This document shows, piece after piece, positions 1-9,065 of a stretch of DNA of 64,000 bases (positions are counted from its first letter, which is position 1; each line of letters opens with the position of its first letter). Under the pieces are notes generated by a model that saw only the letters and a program-made list of their open reading frames with translations, did not search any database and was not told where the DNA came from. Both the position numbers and the translations under genes were made by a program. Source of the stretch: Lawsonella clevelandensis (GTDB lineage: Bacteria; Actinomycetota; Actinomycetes; Mycobacteriales; Mycobacteriaceae); contig NZ_QFOZ01000004.1 in NCBI RefSeq assembly GCF_003241315.1, positions 159,367-223,366 of the forward strand. The letters are read 5' to 3'.

Positions 1-263
1 CGGCGGGGAAGATTGCGGTGCCAGCGTATAGCGAACACGATGGTGCTGGCGATGAGGGCAAGGAATGAGATGACGATCCAGATACCGCGGGGGGCGAAGA
101 TTTGGGCGAAAACTGGCTGCATGCTCAGCCATTTCCCGGGGTAGACGGAAAGCGCAAGCAGCACTGCAGTAATGATAAGTGCAGCCAACCAGCGGGGGGG
201 AATAGCCCGCCGCATATCCTTCTGGACGAAGGGAGGCGTTGGATTATGCTCAGTCTCCGTCAT
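1..263 (-). CDS. Partial membrane protein (C-terminal part outside window)
   Basis: The minus strand is open from an ATG at 263 to the window edge, giving 87 residues. A clean AGGAG lies just upstream of the start. The first 25 residues are polar, followed by two predicted membrane helices (around residues 30-47 and 58-78) and a basic segment. It is divergent from the HAD gene at 341. Only the N-terminus is visible, so the family cannot be named; several actinobacterial enzymes begin with two such helices. Confidence 0.6.
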   Translation of the reverse strand, partial: MTETEHNPTPPFVQKDMRRAIPPRWLAALIITAVLLALSVYPGKWLSMQPVFAQIFAPRGIWIVISFLALIASTIVFAIRWHRNLPR

Positions 264-340
264 ATCTCCTAACCTACCGTCTGATTCTATAAAAGGCAGA
301 TCAACGGCAAAAGCAATGCTTTCGACACTATGCTAGAACT

Positions 341-1174
341 ATGACGTGGACTTCTGACGATCACCCCCACACAGCATCCTCTCCCAACTCTTCCTCCTCC
401 CCATCTGCCCCCGCTTCTGTCTCCGTCTCTGCCTCTCGTGCGGCGTCGCAGGATTCGCCTGAGATACAGCGCTGGCAGGACTGTCGCGGCCTTCTGCTGG
501 ACTTGGACGGCGTTATTACCCCCACTCTCGATATTCATAAACGCGCCTGGTTCAACCTTTTTGCCCCCTACATTGAAAAACGTGCGGCAGAACTTCACAC
601 TCCACTGGCCCCCTATACAATGGAGGACTACTTCACCTACGTGGATGGGCGGCATCGTCTTGATGGAGTGCGTGACGTCCTGCGGTCGCGTAATCTTCCC
701 GAGGCGGATAATCCGGACATCGTGGAGCAATTGGGTCTGAAAAAAAACGCTGAGTTTATGGAAACTCTAGAGCGGGACGGTATTCAGGCTTACCCGGGGA
801 GTGCGGCTGTTATTGATGCCGCGCAACATTTAGGTATCCCCTACGCGGTGGTGTCCTCCTCGCGGAATACGCGCCCGGTACTGCGTGCTGCCCACCTCTT
901 GGAGCGTTTTGACGTCATTGTGGACGGTAATACTGCCGAGGAAAAGCATCTCCGTGGCAAGCCCGCCCCAGACACCTACCTGTATGCGGCGGAACTATTG
1001 GGACTTCCGGCCGCAGACTGTGCCGTGTTTGAAGACGCCGCCGCCGGGGTAGCAGCAGGCCGGGCGGGGGGCTTTGGCCTGGTTGTTGGTGTGAACCGCG
1101 GCACGGGGGAAACTGAACTGATATCCGCCGGTGCAGACATTGTTGTCGACGATTTAGGAGACACCCTAGCATGA
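341..1174 (+). CDS. HAD-superfamily hydrolase, beta-phosphoglucomutase-like
   Basis: 277 residues. HAD motif I is LLLDLDGVIT with the nucleophile D54 and the acid/base D56; motif II is the VVSSS stretch; motif III is the lysine in RGKPAPDTY; motif IV is FEDAAAG. This arrangement with a helical cap is that of beta-phosphoglucomutase, which interconverts beta-glucose-1-phosphate and glucose-6-phosphate in the cytosol. The first 40 residues are Ser/Pro/Thr-rich low complexity and lie before the fold. Its stop overlaps the start of the GH65 gene (ATGA), so the two are translationally coupled, as in the M. tuberculosis pair Rv3400/Rv3401. The GH65 enzyme would release beta-glucose-1-phosphate and this enzyme would feed it to glycolysis. 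No good ribosome binding site precedes 341, so the start is uncertain. Confidence 0.85.
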   Translation: MTWTSDDHPHTASSPNSSSSPSAPASVSVSASRAASQDSPEIQRWQDCRGLLLDLDGVITPTLDIHKRAWFNLFAPYIEKRAAELHTPLAPYTMEDYFTYVDGRHRLDGVRDVLRSRNLPEADNPDIVEQLGLKKNAEFMETLERDGIQAYPGSAAVIDAAQHLGIPYAVVSSSRNTRPVLRAAHLLERFDVIVDGNTAEEKHLRGKPAPDTYLYAAELLGLPAADCAVFEDAAAGVAAGRAGGFGLVVGVNRGTGETELISAGADIVVDDLGDTLA

Positions 1175-3597
1175 CACCCGATCACCCCAACCTGCGCAGT
1201 TACTTCGCCGAACCCACCATCGACCGCTCCACCCACCCCATTGATCCATGGCGGTGGATCGAAACCGCCCCACCCACCTCCGATCTTGGTGTTGCAGAAT
1301 CAGTTTTTACCGTGGGTAATGGCTACTTGGGGGTGCGGGGTAACCCAGAAGAGGGGCGTGACTACACTCTCAATGGCACATACGTGAATGGCCTCCACGA
1401 AACATGGAATATTCAGCACGCGGAGGACGCCTATGGTCTGGCGCGCGTTGGACAGTCCATTGTGAATGCCCCCGATGCGAAAACTATCCGTATTTATGTT
1501 GATGATGAACCCTTCCGCATTTCCCGCGCAGACCTTTCTTACTATGAGCGCTCCCTCGATTTTCGGGACGGTGTTCTCCGCCGCTCTATAGAGTGGCGGA
1601 CACCCGCCGGAAAACGCGTCCTTATGGACTTCACTCGCCTAGTTTCTCTGACGGATCGTCACCTGGGAATTGAAGAAGTCCGCATTGTGCTGCCGGAGGA
1701 TTCCGCCCCCGTCATGCTCTCTTCCCAGATTATGAATCGGCAGGATGGGCAGGATGAGTTCGGGTCGGCCACCTCTGCAAGCCGCCCCGCTAGCCCCGAA
1801 GATGTTACGCAAGCAACGGTGAATACGGGGTCTGATCCGCGCCGGGCAGACCATTTCCAGTCACGTGTGTTTGTGCCCGTTATGCAGGTGAATGAGGGGG
1901 AGAAAATTGCCCTCGGCTATCGGATAAAGAATTCCGGCATGGCACTTGTGGTGGGTGCCGACCATGATTTCTCAACCTCTAACGACTTCTATGTATCGTC
2001 CTCGGCAGCACCGGATATGGCGAAAGTGCAGTATCACGTCGATGCGCGGCCGGGGGAGGAAATTGTTCTTACCAAGTATTTCTCGTATCACGATTCCTAC
2101 CGTGCTTCTGTCAGTGAATTGATGGATCGTGTGGAGGAAACATTACAGCGTGCCCATAAACATGGGCCCATGGATTATGTGGAATCGCAGCGGGAGTGGC
2201 TGGCAGATTTCTGGGATCGTGCCGACGTGGAGATCCCCGACCAGCCGGAGCTACAACAAGCGGTGCGGTGGAACATGTTTCAGCTTATCCAGTCCACGGC
2301 CCGCGCAGAAGATTTAGGTATTGCGGCAAAAGGTGTGACGGGATCCGGCTACTGTGGGCATTACTTCTGGGACACGGAAATCTACGTTATGCCATTCCTG
2401 ACGTACACCATGCCGCAGGTGGCGCGAAATGCGTTGCGGTTCCGCTACCGAATGCTGCCGAAAGCACGAGCACGGGCGGCTGAACTGGACCAGCGTGGTG
2501 CCCTCTACCCGTGGCGCACTATTAACGGGGAGGAAGCTAGCGCATACTATGCAGCGGGCACAGCCCAGTACCATATTGATGCGGATATTACGTATGCCAC
2601 CGTGCAGTATGCGCGTGCTACCGGCGATGCGGATTTCCTCTTCCACGAGGCCATCGACATTCTGGTGGAGACCGCCCGCCTATGGGAGGATTTGGGCTTT
2701 TTTGGGGATGACGGAAAATTCCATATTCATGGAGTGACCGGCCCCGACGAGTACACCACCGTCGTCAACGATAACCTTTTCACTAACGTCATGGCCCGCT
2801 ACAACATGCGAGTGGCCGCTGAATGGATAGAGCGCTTGCATGATGTGGAGGAGAACTACTTTGAGGAAATGGTGCGGCGTCTGCATCTGCGCCCCGAGGA
2901 GCCAGAGGAATGGCGTAAAGCGGCAGACGCTATGTACATTCCCTTCGACGATGAACATGGTATTCACCCGCAGGATGCACACTTCCTAGAAAGGGAGGTG
3001 TGGAATAAGGGCCAGGAGCAGCCGAAGCGTCCACTTCTGCTGCATTATCACCCACTGACGATTTACCGCTACCAGGTTATTAAGCAGGCTGATGTTGTGT
3101 TGGCGCTTTTCCTGCGTGGGTCTGAATTCAGTGAGAAGGCGCGCCGGGCGGACTTTGATTACTACGATCCGCTGACGACGGGGGATTCTTCGCTGTCGTC
3201 GGTGGTGCAGTGCATTGTGGCTGCTGAGTTGGGGTATGACGCGCATGCGCAAGAGTTGTTCCGGCATGCGGTGTATGTTGACCTGTGCAATTTGCATGGG
3301 AATTCGTCCGATGGGTTGCATATTGCTTCGTGTGGTGGTGTGTGGTCTGCGCTGGTGTTTGGTTTTGGTGGTTTGCGGGATTATGACGGCCGCTGGACCA
3401 TTGATCCTGTTTTGCCGGAGAAGTGGGAGTGCATGCGCTATCGCGTGCAATTGCGGGGGTCGCGGTTGCGGGTGGAAGTGCGTCCGGATGAAGTGGAGTT
3501 GGAATGTGATTCGGCGGTGGAGATGCCTTTGGAAGTATGGGGACAGTCTGTCTCGCTGAAGGCTGGCCAGAAGTGTGTGGTGAAGAAGCCAAAGTAG
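1171..3597 (+). CDS. Glycoside hydrolase family 65 phosphorylase (maltose/trehalose/kojibiose phosphorylase-like)
   Basis: 808 residues, the normal length for GH65. An N-terminal beta-sandwich (about 30-310) precedes the (alpha/alpha)6 barrel. The catalytic acid is E527 in the HGVTGPDEY motif, and the FWDTEIYVMPFL segment (about 399-410) is typical of the active-site wall. The family phosphorolyses alpha-glucosidic disaccharides with inversion, giving beta-glucose-1-phosphate. The GSGYCGHYFWDTE region and the SSLSSVVQ segment near the C-terminus fit the phosphate-binding loop of phosphorylases rather than of the hydrolytic GH65 members. It is coupled to the beta-phosphoglucomutase-like gene by an ATGA overlap, which supports a phosphorylase. 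Substrate (maltose, trehalose, kojibiose or other) cannot be told by eye. Confidence 0.9.
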   Translation: MTPDHPNLRSYFAEPTIDRSTHPIDPWRWIETAPPTSDLGVAESVFTVGNGYLGVRGNPEEGRDYTLNGTYVNGLHETWNIQHAEDAYGLARVGQSIVNAPDAKTIRIYVDDEPFRISRADLSYYERSLDFRDGVLRRSIEWRTPAGKRVLMDFTRLVSLTDRHLGIEEVRIVLPEDSAPVMLSSQIMNRQDGQDEFGSATSASRPASPEDVTQATVNTGSDPRRADHFQSRVFVPVMQVNEGEKIALGYRIKNSGMALVVGADHDFSTSNDFYVSSSAAPDMAKVQYHVDARPGEEIVLTKYFSYHDSYRASVSELMDRVEETLQRAHKHGPMDYVESQREWLADFWDRADVEIPDQPELQQAVRWNMFQLIQSTARAEDLGIAAKGVTGSGYCGHYFWDTEIYVMPFLTYTMPQVARNALRFRYRMLPKARARAAELDQRGALYPWRTINGEEASAYYAAGTAQYHIDADITYATVQYARATGDADFLFHEAIDILVETARLWEDLGFFGDDGKFHIHGVTGPDEYTTVVNDNLFTNVMARYNMRVAAEWIERLHDVEENYFEEMVRRLHLRPEEPEEWRKAADAMYIPFDDEHGIHPQDAHFLEREVWNKGQEQPKRPLLLHYHPLTIYRYQVIKQADVVLALFLRGSEFSEKARRADFDYYDPLTTGDSSLSSVVQCIVAAELGYDAHAQELFRHAVYVDLCNLHGNSSDGLHIASCGGVWSALVFGFGGLRDYDGRWTIDPVLPEKWECMRYRVQLRGSRLRVEVRPDEVELECDSAVEMPLEVWGQSVSLKAGQKCVVKKPK

Positions 3598-3686
3598 ATA
3601 ATGACGGATATTGTGCTGTGATAAGTCTGCCACTTATTTGTCTGTAAGTGACTTAAATCACATTTATAGATAACCTCATTACTCGT

Positions 3687-3748
3687 TTTTTGTGACACAA
3701 ATTACCGGTCGATGAAGTAAGACATCTACCCGGTTTGTGTCGCAAAAA
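3687..3748. promoter_or_regulatory. Long imperfect inverted repeat upstream of sdhC
   Basis: The left arm 3687-3708 and right arm 3730-3748 are complementary over about 19 positions, with two extra bases in the left arm and one A/G difference, around a 21-base spacer. Each arm itself contains a palindromic core: TTTGTGACACAAA on the left (3689-3701) and TTTGTGTCGCAAA on the right. This looks like two copies of one operator in a mirrored layout, although a transcript hairpin is also possible. Confidence 0.5.
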
Positions 3749-3922
3749 CCATTACTAGACCATTATTTTGAACACACTTTAGTACTGGAGTAACTCTACA
3801 TAATCACTAAATAAGCTGGTGAACGTATTTTTAGGGAACATTATTCCCACGTTTTTATCTTTCCTTCTTCTTTACAAAAGAAAACTCTTATTTAAATAAG
3901 CTCGGTGACCTCTCGAACGACG

Positions 3923-3959
3923 CACCCGTGTTGTGTTTTTAAAAACACAACTAAGGGTG
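3923..3959. promoter_or_regulatory. Palindrome about 100 bases upstream of sdhC
   Basis: A perfect 22-base palindrome, arms GTTGTGTTTTT (3930-3940) and AAAAACACAAC (3941-3951), is flanked by CACCC (3923-3927) and GGGTG (3955-3959), which extend the symmetry. It shares TTGTG/CACAA with the repeat at 3687-3748. It may be an operator for a respiratory regulator; the protein is not known. Confidence 0.45.
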
Positions 3960-4054
3960 TCCTAACCTGCAAAAAGGGCATTTTTTACGAATCTTAGAAG
4001 CTACTAAAAAGCGTTAGAGTTAAGTCAGGTAAACCCGAACAATAGGGAGGTTCC

Positions 4055-4939
4055 ATGGCCGGAAACAGTACCGCCGTCGCAGAGCGCAATACGGCGAAGA
4101 CCGGCACCACTAATCGCGCTCACCTCCGCAAGAAGCCTGGTTACCCAAGCTGGGTCGCCAAGTTCATCATGGCCATCACTGGCTGGATTTTCTCACTCTT
4201 CTTGCTCGTCCACATGATCGGTAACTTGAAGATGTTCAAGAGTACTTACACGATCACGCAGCACGACCTCGCCAAGGGCTACTCACCTGACCAGATCGGT
4301 CAGCAAGCCCAGGCAATGAATGACTACGCACACTGGCTCCGCACCCTACTCGGTGGCCTTTTCGGCTACGAAGGCGTGCTGTGGGTATTCCGCATTGTGC
4401 TGCTCATTTGTATCATCCTGCACTTCGCCTCCGGCATTCTGCTTGCCGTTCGCGGACGCCAGGCACACGGTAGCGGCCCCCGTAAGGTCAGCACTGCTCG
4501 TGGTGTATCTGCTCGCTTCATGATCATTTCTGGTCTGATCCTGGCATGCTTCATCGTCTACCACATCCTCGACTTAACTGTTGGTGACACCGGCGCTGAC
4601 TTCGAACATGGCGATGCATACAACAACATGATCTCCTCGTTCGATCGTCCTGGTGTTGCTACCTTCTACGTCATCACCATGCTGCTTCTGCTCATTCACA
4701 TTGAGCACGGTGTTGCTACTACCGCTAACGATTTCGGTGCCACAGGCCGTCGCCTGCGCGCTGCCTTCTCGATCATCGGCGGCATCATCGCTGGCCTCAT
4801 TGTTCTCGGCAACCTGGTCATCGTTATCTGCGTTGCCAGTGGCGCCATCGATCACGTTGATGTCGCTATCCCCAACCAGGGATATGACGGAACTGCTCAC
4901 GCCGCCATGGCTGCGGCTGCCCTGAGCATGATCGCCTAG
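4055..4939 (+). CDS. sdhC: Succinate dehydrogenase cytochrome b558 subunit
   Basis: 294 residues. After a basic N-terminus comes the FIMAITGWIFSLFLLVHMIGNL helix that marks the b558 type of SdhC, with the histidine that ligates haem, followed by four further membrane helices (about 105-130, 145-172, 200-220, 235-265). This single large anchor replaces SdhC plus SdhD and carries electrons between the flavoprotein complex and menaquinone. First gene of sdhCAB, with GGGAGG seven bases before the ATG. The C-terminal 30 residues are a soluble Ala-rich tail. Confidence 0.93.
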   Translation: MAGNSTAVAERNTAKTGTTNRAHLRKKPGYPSWVAKFIMAITGWIFSLFLLVHMIGNLKMFKSTYTITQHDLAKGYSPDQIGQQAQAMNDYAHWLRTLLGGLFGYEGVLWVFRIVLLICIILHFASGILLAVRGRQAHGSGPRKVSTARGVSARFMIISGLILACFIVYHILDLTVGDTGADFEHGDAYNNMISSFDRPGVATFYVITMLLLLIHIEHGVATTANDFGATGRRLRAAFSIIGGIIAGLIVLGNLVIVICVASGAIDHVDVAIPNQGYDGTAHAAMAAAALSMIA

Positions 4940-5017
4940 TTCACCCTCATAAGCTTCTGGTAACACACCTCTACCCTCGAAGCTTTCCAAGCTAAAGAAG
5001 ATAAGGAGACGCAGGCA

Positions 5018-7027
5018 GTGACTACTACCGATTCTGCCTCGGCTGCACAGGACTTTGTGGCACCCGCCTCCATCGTCCCTGGCGTCACCATTGGTGATGT
5101 GCTTGATGGCCATGTGCCGGATTGCCCCACACCAGTCGCATGGGATGAAGCGATGGCTCACTTCAATCTCGTCAGCCCCCTCAACCGTCGTAAATTCAAG
5201 ATCATCGTTGTTGGCACTGGCCTCGCCGGTTCCGGCGCCGCCGCTGCCCTCGGTGAACTCGGCTACGACGTGCAGGCCTTCACCTACCACGACGCACCCC
5301 GCCGTGCTCACTCCATTGCTGCCCAGGGTGGCGTTAACTCCCCCCGTGGCCGCAAGGTTGATAATGACTCCCTCTACCGCTTCGTTAAAGACACGGTAAA
5401 AGGTGGCGACTACCGCTGCCGCGAGGCCGATGCCTACCGACTGGGTCAAGAAGGCGTCCGCGTTATTGACCACATGGATGCCATCGGTGCCCCCTTCGCC
5501 CGCGAATACGGCGGCACCCTCGCCACTCGTTCTTTCGGTGGCGTGCAGGTATCCCGTACGTACTACACCCGTGGCCAAACAGGACAGCAGCTTCAGCTGG
5601 CTGGCGCACAGGCACTGCAGCGCCAGATCCACTGCGGCACTGTTAAACTGACCACCCGCGCAGAAGTTCTTGACTTCATTGTGAAGGACAACCGCTGCCA
5701 GGGCGTGGTTGTGCGTAACCTGGTGACCGGCGAAATCACCGCTCACACCGCACACGCCGTCATTCTTGCCACTGGTGGTTACGGCAACGTCTACTTCGAC
5801 TCCACCCTGGCAAAGAACTCCAACGCCTCGGCTTCCTGGCGTGCCCACCAGCGTGGCGCCTACTTCGCCTCCCCGTCCTTCGTGCAGTTCCACCCAACAG
5901 GCCTGCCGAAGAACTCCTACTGGCAGTCCAAGACCATCCTCATGTCGGAGTCTCTCCGTAACGATGGCCGCATTTGGGTGCCGAAGAAGGAAGGCGACGA
6001 CCGCCCCGGTAACGAGATCCCCGAAGAGGAACGCGACTACTTCCTCGAGCGTAAGTACCCCGCCTTCGGCAACCTGGTTCCGCGTGACGTGGCCTCCCGT
6101 GCCCTCTCCCGCGAAATCAACGCTGGACGCGGTGTTGGACCTCTCCATAACGCCGTGTACCTGGACTTCCGCGACGCCATCCAGCGTTTCGGCAAGGACA
6201 CCATCGCCGAGCGTTACGGCAACCTTTTCCACATGTACAAGGACGCCACCAACGAGGATCCCTACGAGGTTCCCATGCGTATCGCCCCCACCGTCCACTT
6301 CACCATGGGTGGTCTGTGGAGCGACTACAACATGATGACCTCCATTCCGGGCCTGTTCGTCGGCGGCGAGTGTGGCTGGGGCTACCACGGCGCTAACCGC
6401 CTGGGTGCTAACTCCCTGCTGTCCGCATGCGTTGACGGCTGGTTCACCCTCCCCTACACCGTCCCGAACTACCTGGCCAAGCTGCTCAACACTCCTACCT
6501 TGGAGCAGAGCGACCCGGCCGTACAGGAAGCCCTCACCCGGACCCAGGACCGTATCGACGCCCTCATGTCGATCAACGGCAACCACGGCCCCGAGTACTT
6601 CCACCGCAAGCTCGGCGAAATCATGTACAAGGGCGTTGGCGTGTTCCGTACCGTACCGGACCTTATGAACGCCCTCGACAGCATTCGTGCCCTCCGCAAG
6701 GAATTCTGGTCTGACCTCAACATCACCGGCCAGGAAGGCGACCTTAACCAGGTGCTGGAGCGTGCCGGCCGTGTTGCCGACTACCTCGAACTTGCAGAAC
6801 TGATGGCAATTGATGCTGCGGACCGCGACGAGTCCTGCGGTGCACACGTTCGTGATGACCACCAGACTCCAGAAGGCGAAGCCGACCGTGTTGACGACAA
6901 GTGGTGCTTCGTTTCCGCTTGGGAATCCACTGGTAGCGAGAAGGGCGGCGAACGCTCCTTCATCCGCCACGCTGAACCTTTGACCTTCGACAAGGTCCCG
7001 CTGATGACAAGGAACTACAAAGAATGA
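5018..7027 (+). CDS. sdhA: Succinate dehydrogenase flavoprotein subunit
   Basis: 669 residues, GTG start with AAGGAG upstream. An FAD dinucleotide-binding motif (GTGLAGSGAAAALGE, about 65-80) is followed by RRAHSIAAQGG, whose His attaches FAD covalently. The substrate residues lie in HFTMGGLW and HGANRLGANSLL. It oxidises succinate to fumarate at the cytoplasmic face of the membrane. Sits between sdhC and sdhB; the sdhB start overlaps its stop (ATGA). Confidence 0.96.
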   Translation: MTTTDSASAAQDFVAPASIVPGVTIGDVLDGHVPDCPTPVAWDEAMAHFNLVSPLNRRKFKIIVVGTGLAGSGAAAALGELGYDVQAFTYHDAPRRAHSIAAQGGVNSPRGRKVDNDSLYRFVKDTVKGGDYRCREADAYRLGQEGVRVIDHMDAIGAPFAREYGGTLATRSFGGVQVSRTYYTRGQTGQQLQLAGAQALQRQIHCGTVKLTTRAEVLDFIVKDNRCQGVVVRNLVTGEITAHTAHAVILATGGYGNVYFDSTLAKNSNASASWRAHQRGAYFASPSFVQFHPTGLPKNSYWQSKTILMSESLRNDGRIWVPKKEGDDRPGNEIPEEERDYFLERKYPAFGNLVPRDVASRALSREINAGRGVGPLHNAVYLDFRDAIQRFGKDTIAERYGNLFHMYKDATNEDPYEVPMRIAPTVHFTMGGLWSDYNMMTSIPGLFVGGECGWGYHGANRLGANSLLSACVDGWFTLPYTVPNYLAKLLNTPTLEQSDPAVQEALTRTQDRIDALMSINGNHGPEYFHRKLGEIMYKGVGVFRTVPDLMNALDSIRALRKEFWSDLNITGQEGDLNQVLERAGRVADYLELAELMAIDAADRDESCGAHVRDDHQTPEGEADRVDDKWCFVSAWESTGSEKGGERSFIRHAEPLTFDKVPLMTRNYKE

Positions 7028-7773
7028 AGTTGCATCTGAAGGTATGGCGTCAGGCTGGCCCCGACGCCCCGGGCGCGTTCAGTGAATACGACGTCGATGA
7101 CGCTTACGAGGCAATGACCCTCCTTGAGCTGCTCGACCGCCTTAACGATCGCCTTATCGAAGCCGGCGAAGAGCCTATCGCTTTTGAGTCCGACTGCCGT
7201 GAAGGCATCTGCGGTTGCTGCGGTATGAACGTCAACGGACGTCCCCACGGCCCGAAGAAGAACACCCCGTCCTGCCACCAGCACCTCTCCTCCTTCAAGG
7301 ATGGGGACACCATCACCCTGGAGCCCATGCGCTCCGCGGTGTACCCGGTGGTTAAGGACCTCATCATCGACCGCGGCAAGCTTGACCGCGTGCTTGAAGC
7401 AGGTGGCTGGGTCTCCATCAACGCCGGTACTGCCCCCGACGCTGACGCTGTTAACAGCAACCACGCCCAGGCTGAGCGTTCCCTCGACTACGCTGCATGC
7501 ATCGGTTGCGGTGCCTGCGTCGCAGCCTGCCCGAACGGTGCAGCCCACCTGTTCACCGGTGCTAAGCTCATGCACCTGGCTCTGCAGCCACTAAGCTCTC
7601 TCGAGCGTGGTCGCCGCGCCAAGGATATGGTTGATGTTCTCGAGCAGGACTTCGGTTCTTGCTCCTACTACGGTGAGTGCGCTGAGGTCTGCCCGGCAGG
7701 CATCCCCATCACCGCAGTAGCTGCCATCAACCGGGAGCGTCTGCGCCGCATGTTCCGTGGTAAGGACGACTAA
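7024..7773 (+). CDS. sdhB: Succinate dehydrogenase iron-sulfur subunit
   Basis: 249 residues. The [2Fe-2S] cysteines are in CREGICGCCG plus the later SCHQH; the [4Fe-4S] and [3Fe-4S] sites are in CIGCGACVAACP and CAEVCP. It passes electrons from the SdhA flavin to the SdhC haem and menaquinone. Translationally coupled to sdhA (ATGA), and the operon ends 50 bases later in a strong terminator. Confidence 0.96.
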   Translation: MKLHLKVWRQAGPDAPGAFSEYDVDDAYEAMTLLELLDRLNDRLIEAGEEPIAFESDCREGICGCCGMNVNGRPHGPKKNTPSCHQHLSSFKDGDTITLEPMRSAVYPVVKDLIIDRGKLDRVLEAGGWVSINAGTAPDADAVNSNHAQAERSLDYAACIGCGACVAACPNGAAHLFTGAKLMHLALQPLSSLERGRRAKDMVDVLEQDFGSCSYYGECAEVCPAGIPITAVAAINRERLRRMFRGKDD

Positions 7774-7824
7774 AAACACTACCTCCCTATAACTGTTGCG
7801 GCCGGCCCCGCTACAGTTCGGTGA

Positions 7825-7858
7825 CTGGGGCGTACCCTCCGGGGTACGCCCCAGTTTT
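7825..7858 (+). terminator. Rho-independent terminator of sdhCAB
   Basis: A perfect 13-base-pair GC-rich stem, arms 7825-7837 (CTGGGGCGTACCC) and 7842-7854, around a TCCG loop, followed by TTTT. Confidence 0.9.
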
Positions 7859-7961
7859 CTATGTGGTATAAGTTTTTCCTTTAGGTTGCCCAGTTAACAG
7901 CCATGCCGGCGTAAGCTCGGTAGGCTGGAAGGGCATTACCGTCTCATAAAGAAGGTTTTTC

Positions 7962-9050
7962 ATGACTAACCCCACTGATATCCCTATGAACTGGCAAGAT
8001 GGTGCTCAAACTACGCCAGAAGCGCCTAGTCAAGAAGATATTAATGCCGCTCTAGAAATCCTTGACCAGAATTATGCGGAAATCGAAGCTGCCTACAACA
8101 GTGGGGAAATTGACCAGGAAACTTACGACAAGCTCTCTGAAGCTGTAAAAACGATGCGGGAAAAGATGGAGCGCGGCGAAATGCCGGAACTCCCCTTCAA
8201 TCCGAATGAGCCCATGCCCGTCGTCCTCGGTATGGTTGCTGCCCATATGGTGAGCATTTTTAGCGCGATCGGTGGTAGCCTCTGGACCGTCGACGATCCC
8301 GAACGCCTCAGCGACATTATGGGACGTAACTCCATTCCACGTACTCTTACCCCCGCCTCCGGCCTGCGCGAGATAGGTCTCCTTACTCCTGCCGCTGGCA
8401 CGCTTATGGTTGCGGAGCGGGTCTCCAAAGAAGTTGTCGACGACCCCAGCAAAGACCGCTGGTCCGGGCATCCTGATGTGACGCAGCCAATGCAGGGAGA
8501 TAAAGATGCGGAAGGGGAGGATATATACATGCGTACCCACACCTTCCACCTCAGCGACCCGGAAGAAACTGAGGATAATCCGTGGGAGGATGTGGAAGCG
8601 TTCCTTCGTCGTATCGCTTCTGAAAACCCTACACGTGGCCAGTATGCCATTGTTGAGAAAGCAAGCGATTTAGACCAGAAACCAGCTGGCCAGGAGCATC
8701 CTGATCACTATGTCCTCTTCGGTATTTTCCACACTGATGAGGATGATGGGGACCAGATCGTTATTGAAACATTCCCGCATCCTGAAGATGCACAATTCTG
8801 GGATACTGTCGATAAGCCTGTGTCTGGACCCACTATCGTTGCCGCAGACAGCAGTACTGATCCTGCCGAACAGGGCTCTATTGCCACAGTCGCTGCCGCA
8901 TCGTGGGGCACGAACCCGTGGGATCTTGTCGTCTCCTACGCTCCCGTTCCTCCACGTCCGGGAACACCGGAGGCGGAAGAGTGGCAGAAGGCTATGGATG
9001 CTGCTGCTGAAGCTGCGCGTCAAGCTGCAGAACAAGGAAACCAAGCATAG
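7962..9050 (+). CDS. Unrecognised acidic soluble protein
   Basis: 362 residues, no signal peptide and no convincing membrane helix. An N-terminal helical segment (about 24-70), rich in Glu and Lys, is followed by a hydrophobic stretch (about 85-105) and then a mixed alpha/beta region, where HYVLFGIFHTDED (about 248-260) is the clearest beta element. The C-terminus (from about 325) is Pro-rich then Ala/Glu helical. AAGAAGG precedes the ATG. I recognise no family. It sits just upstream of a lipoprotein gene with a 15-base gap, so they are likely co-transcribed. Confidence 0.75.
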   Translation: MTNPTDIPMNWQDGAQTTPEAPSQEDINAALEILDQNYAEIEAAYNSGEIDQETYDKLSEAVKTMREKMERGEMPELPFNPNEPMPVVLGMVAAHMVSIFSAIGGSLWTVDDPERLSDIMGRNSIPRTLTPASGLREIGLLTPAAGTLMVAERVSKEVVDDPSKDRWSGHPDVTQPMQGDKDAEGEDIYMRTHTFHLSDPEETEDNPWEDVEAFLRRIASENPTRGQYAIVEKASDLDQKPAGQEHPDHYVLFGIFHTDEDDGDQIVIETFPHPEDAQFWDTVDKPVSGPTIVAADSSTDPAEQGSIATVAAASWGTNPWDLVVSYAPVPPRPGTPEAEEWQKAMDAAAEAARQAAEQGNQA

Positions 9051-9065
9051 GGCTAATAACAGCTA

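Larger units (their letters stand above)
3598..4054. other. AT-rich intergenic control region upstream of sdhCAB
   Basis: 457 bases without a plausible gene, clearly richer in A+T than its neighbours. It contains two long inverted repeats (listed separately) and a good ribosome binding site (GGGAGG) just before sdhC. It should carry the GH65 transcript end and the sdh promoters. No clear -35/-10 pair stands out. Confidence 0.7.

Noticed and set aside
4574..6970. A 798-codon open frame antisense to sdhC and sdhA
   Set aside because: It is a high-GC shadow of strongly biased codons; sdhC and sdhA have clear motifs and ribosome binding sites, and the antisense frame has neither.
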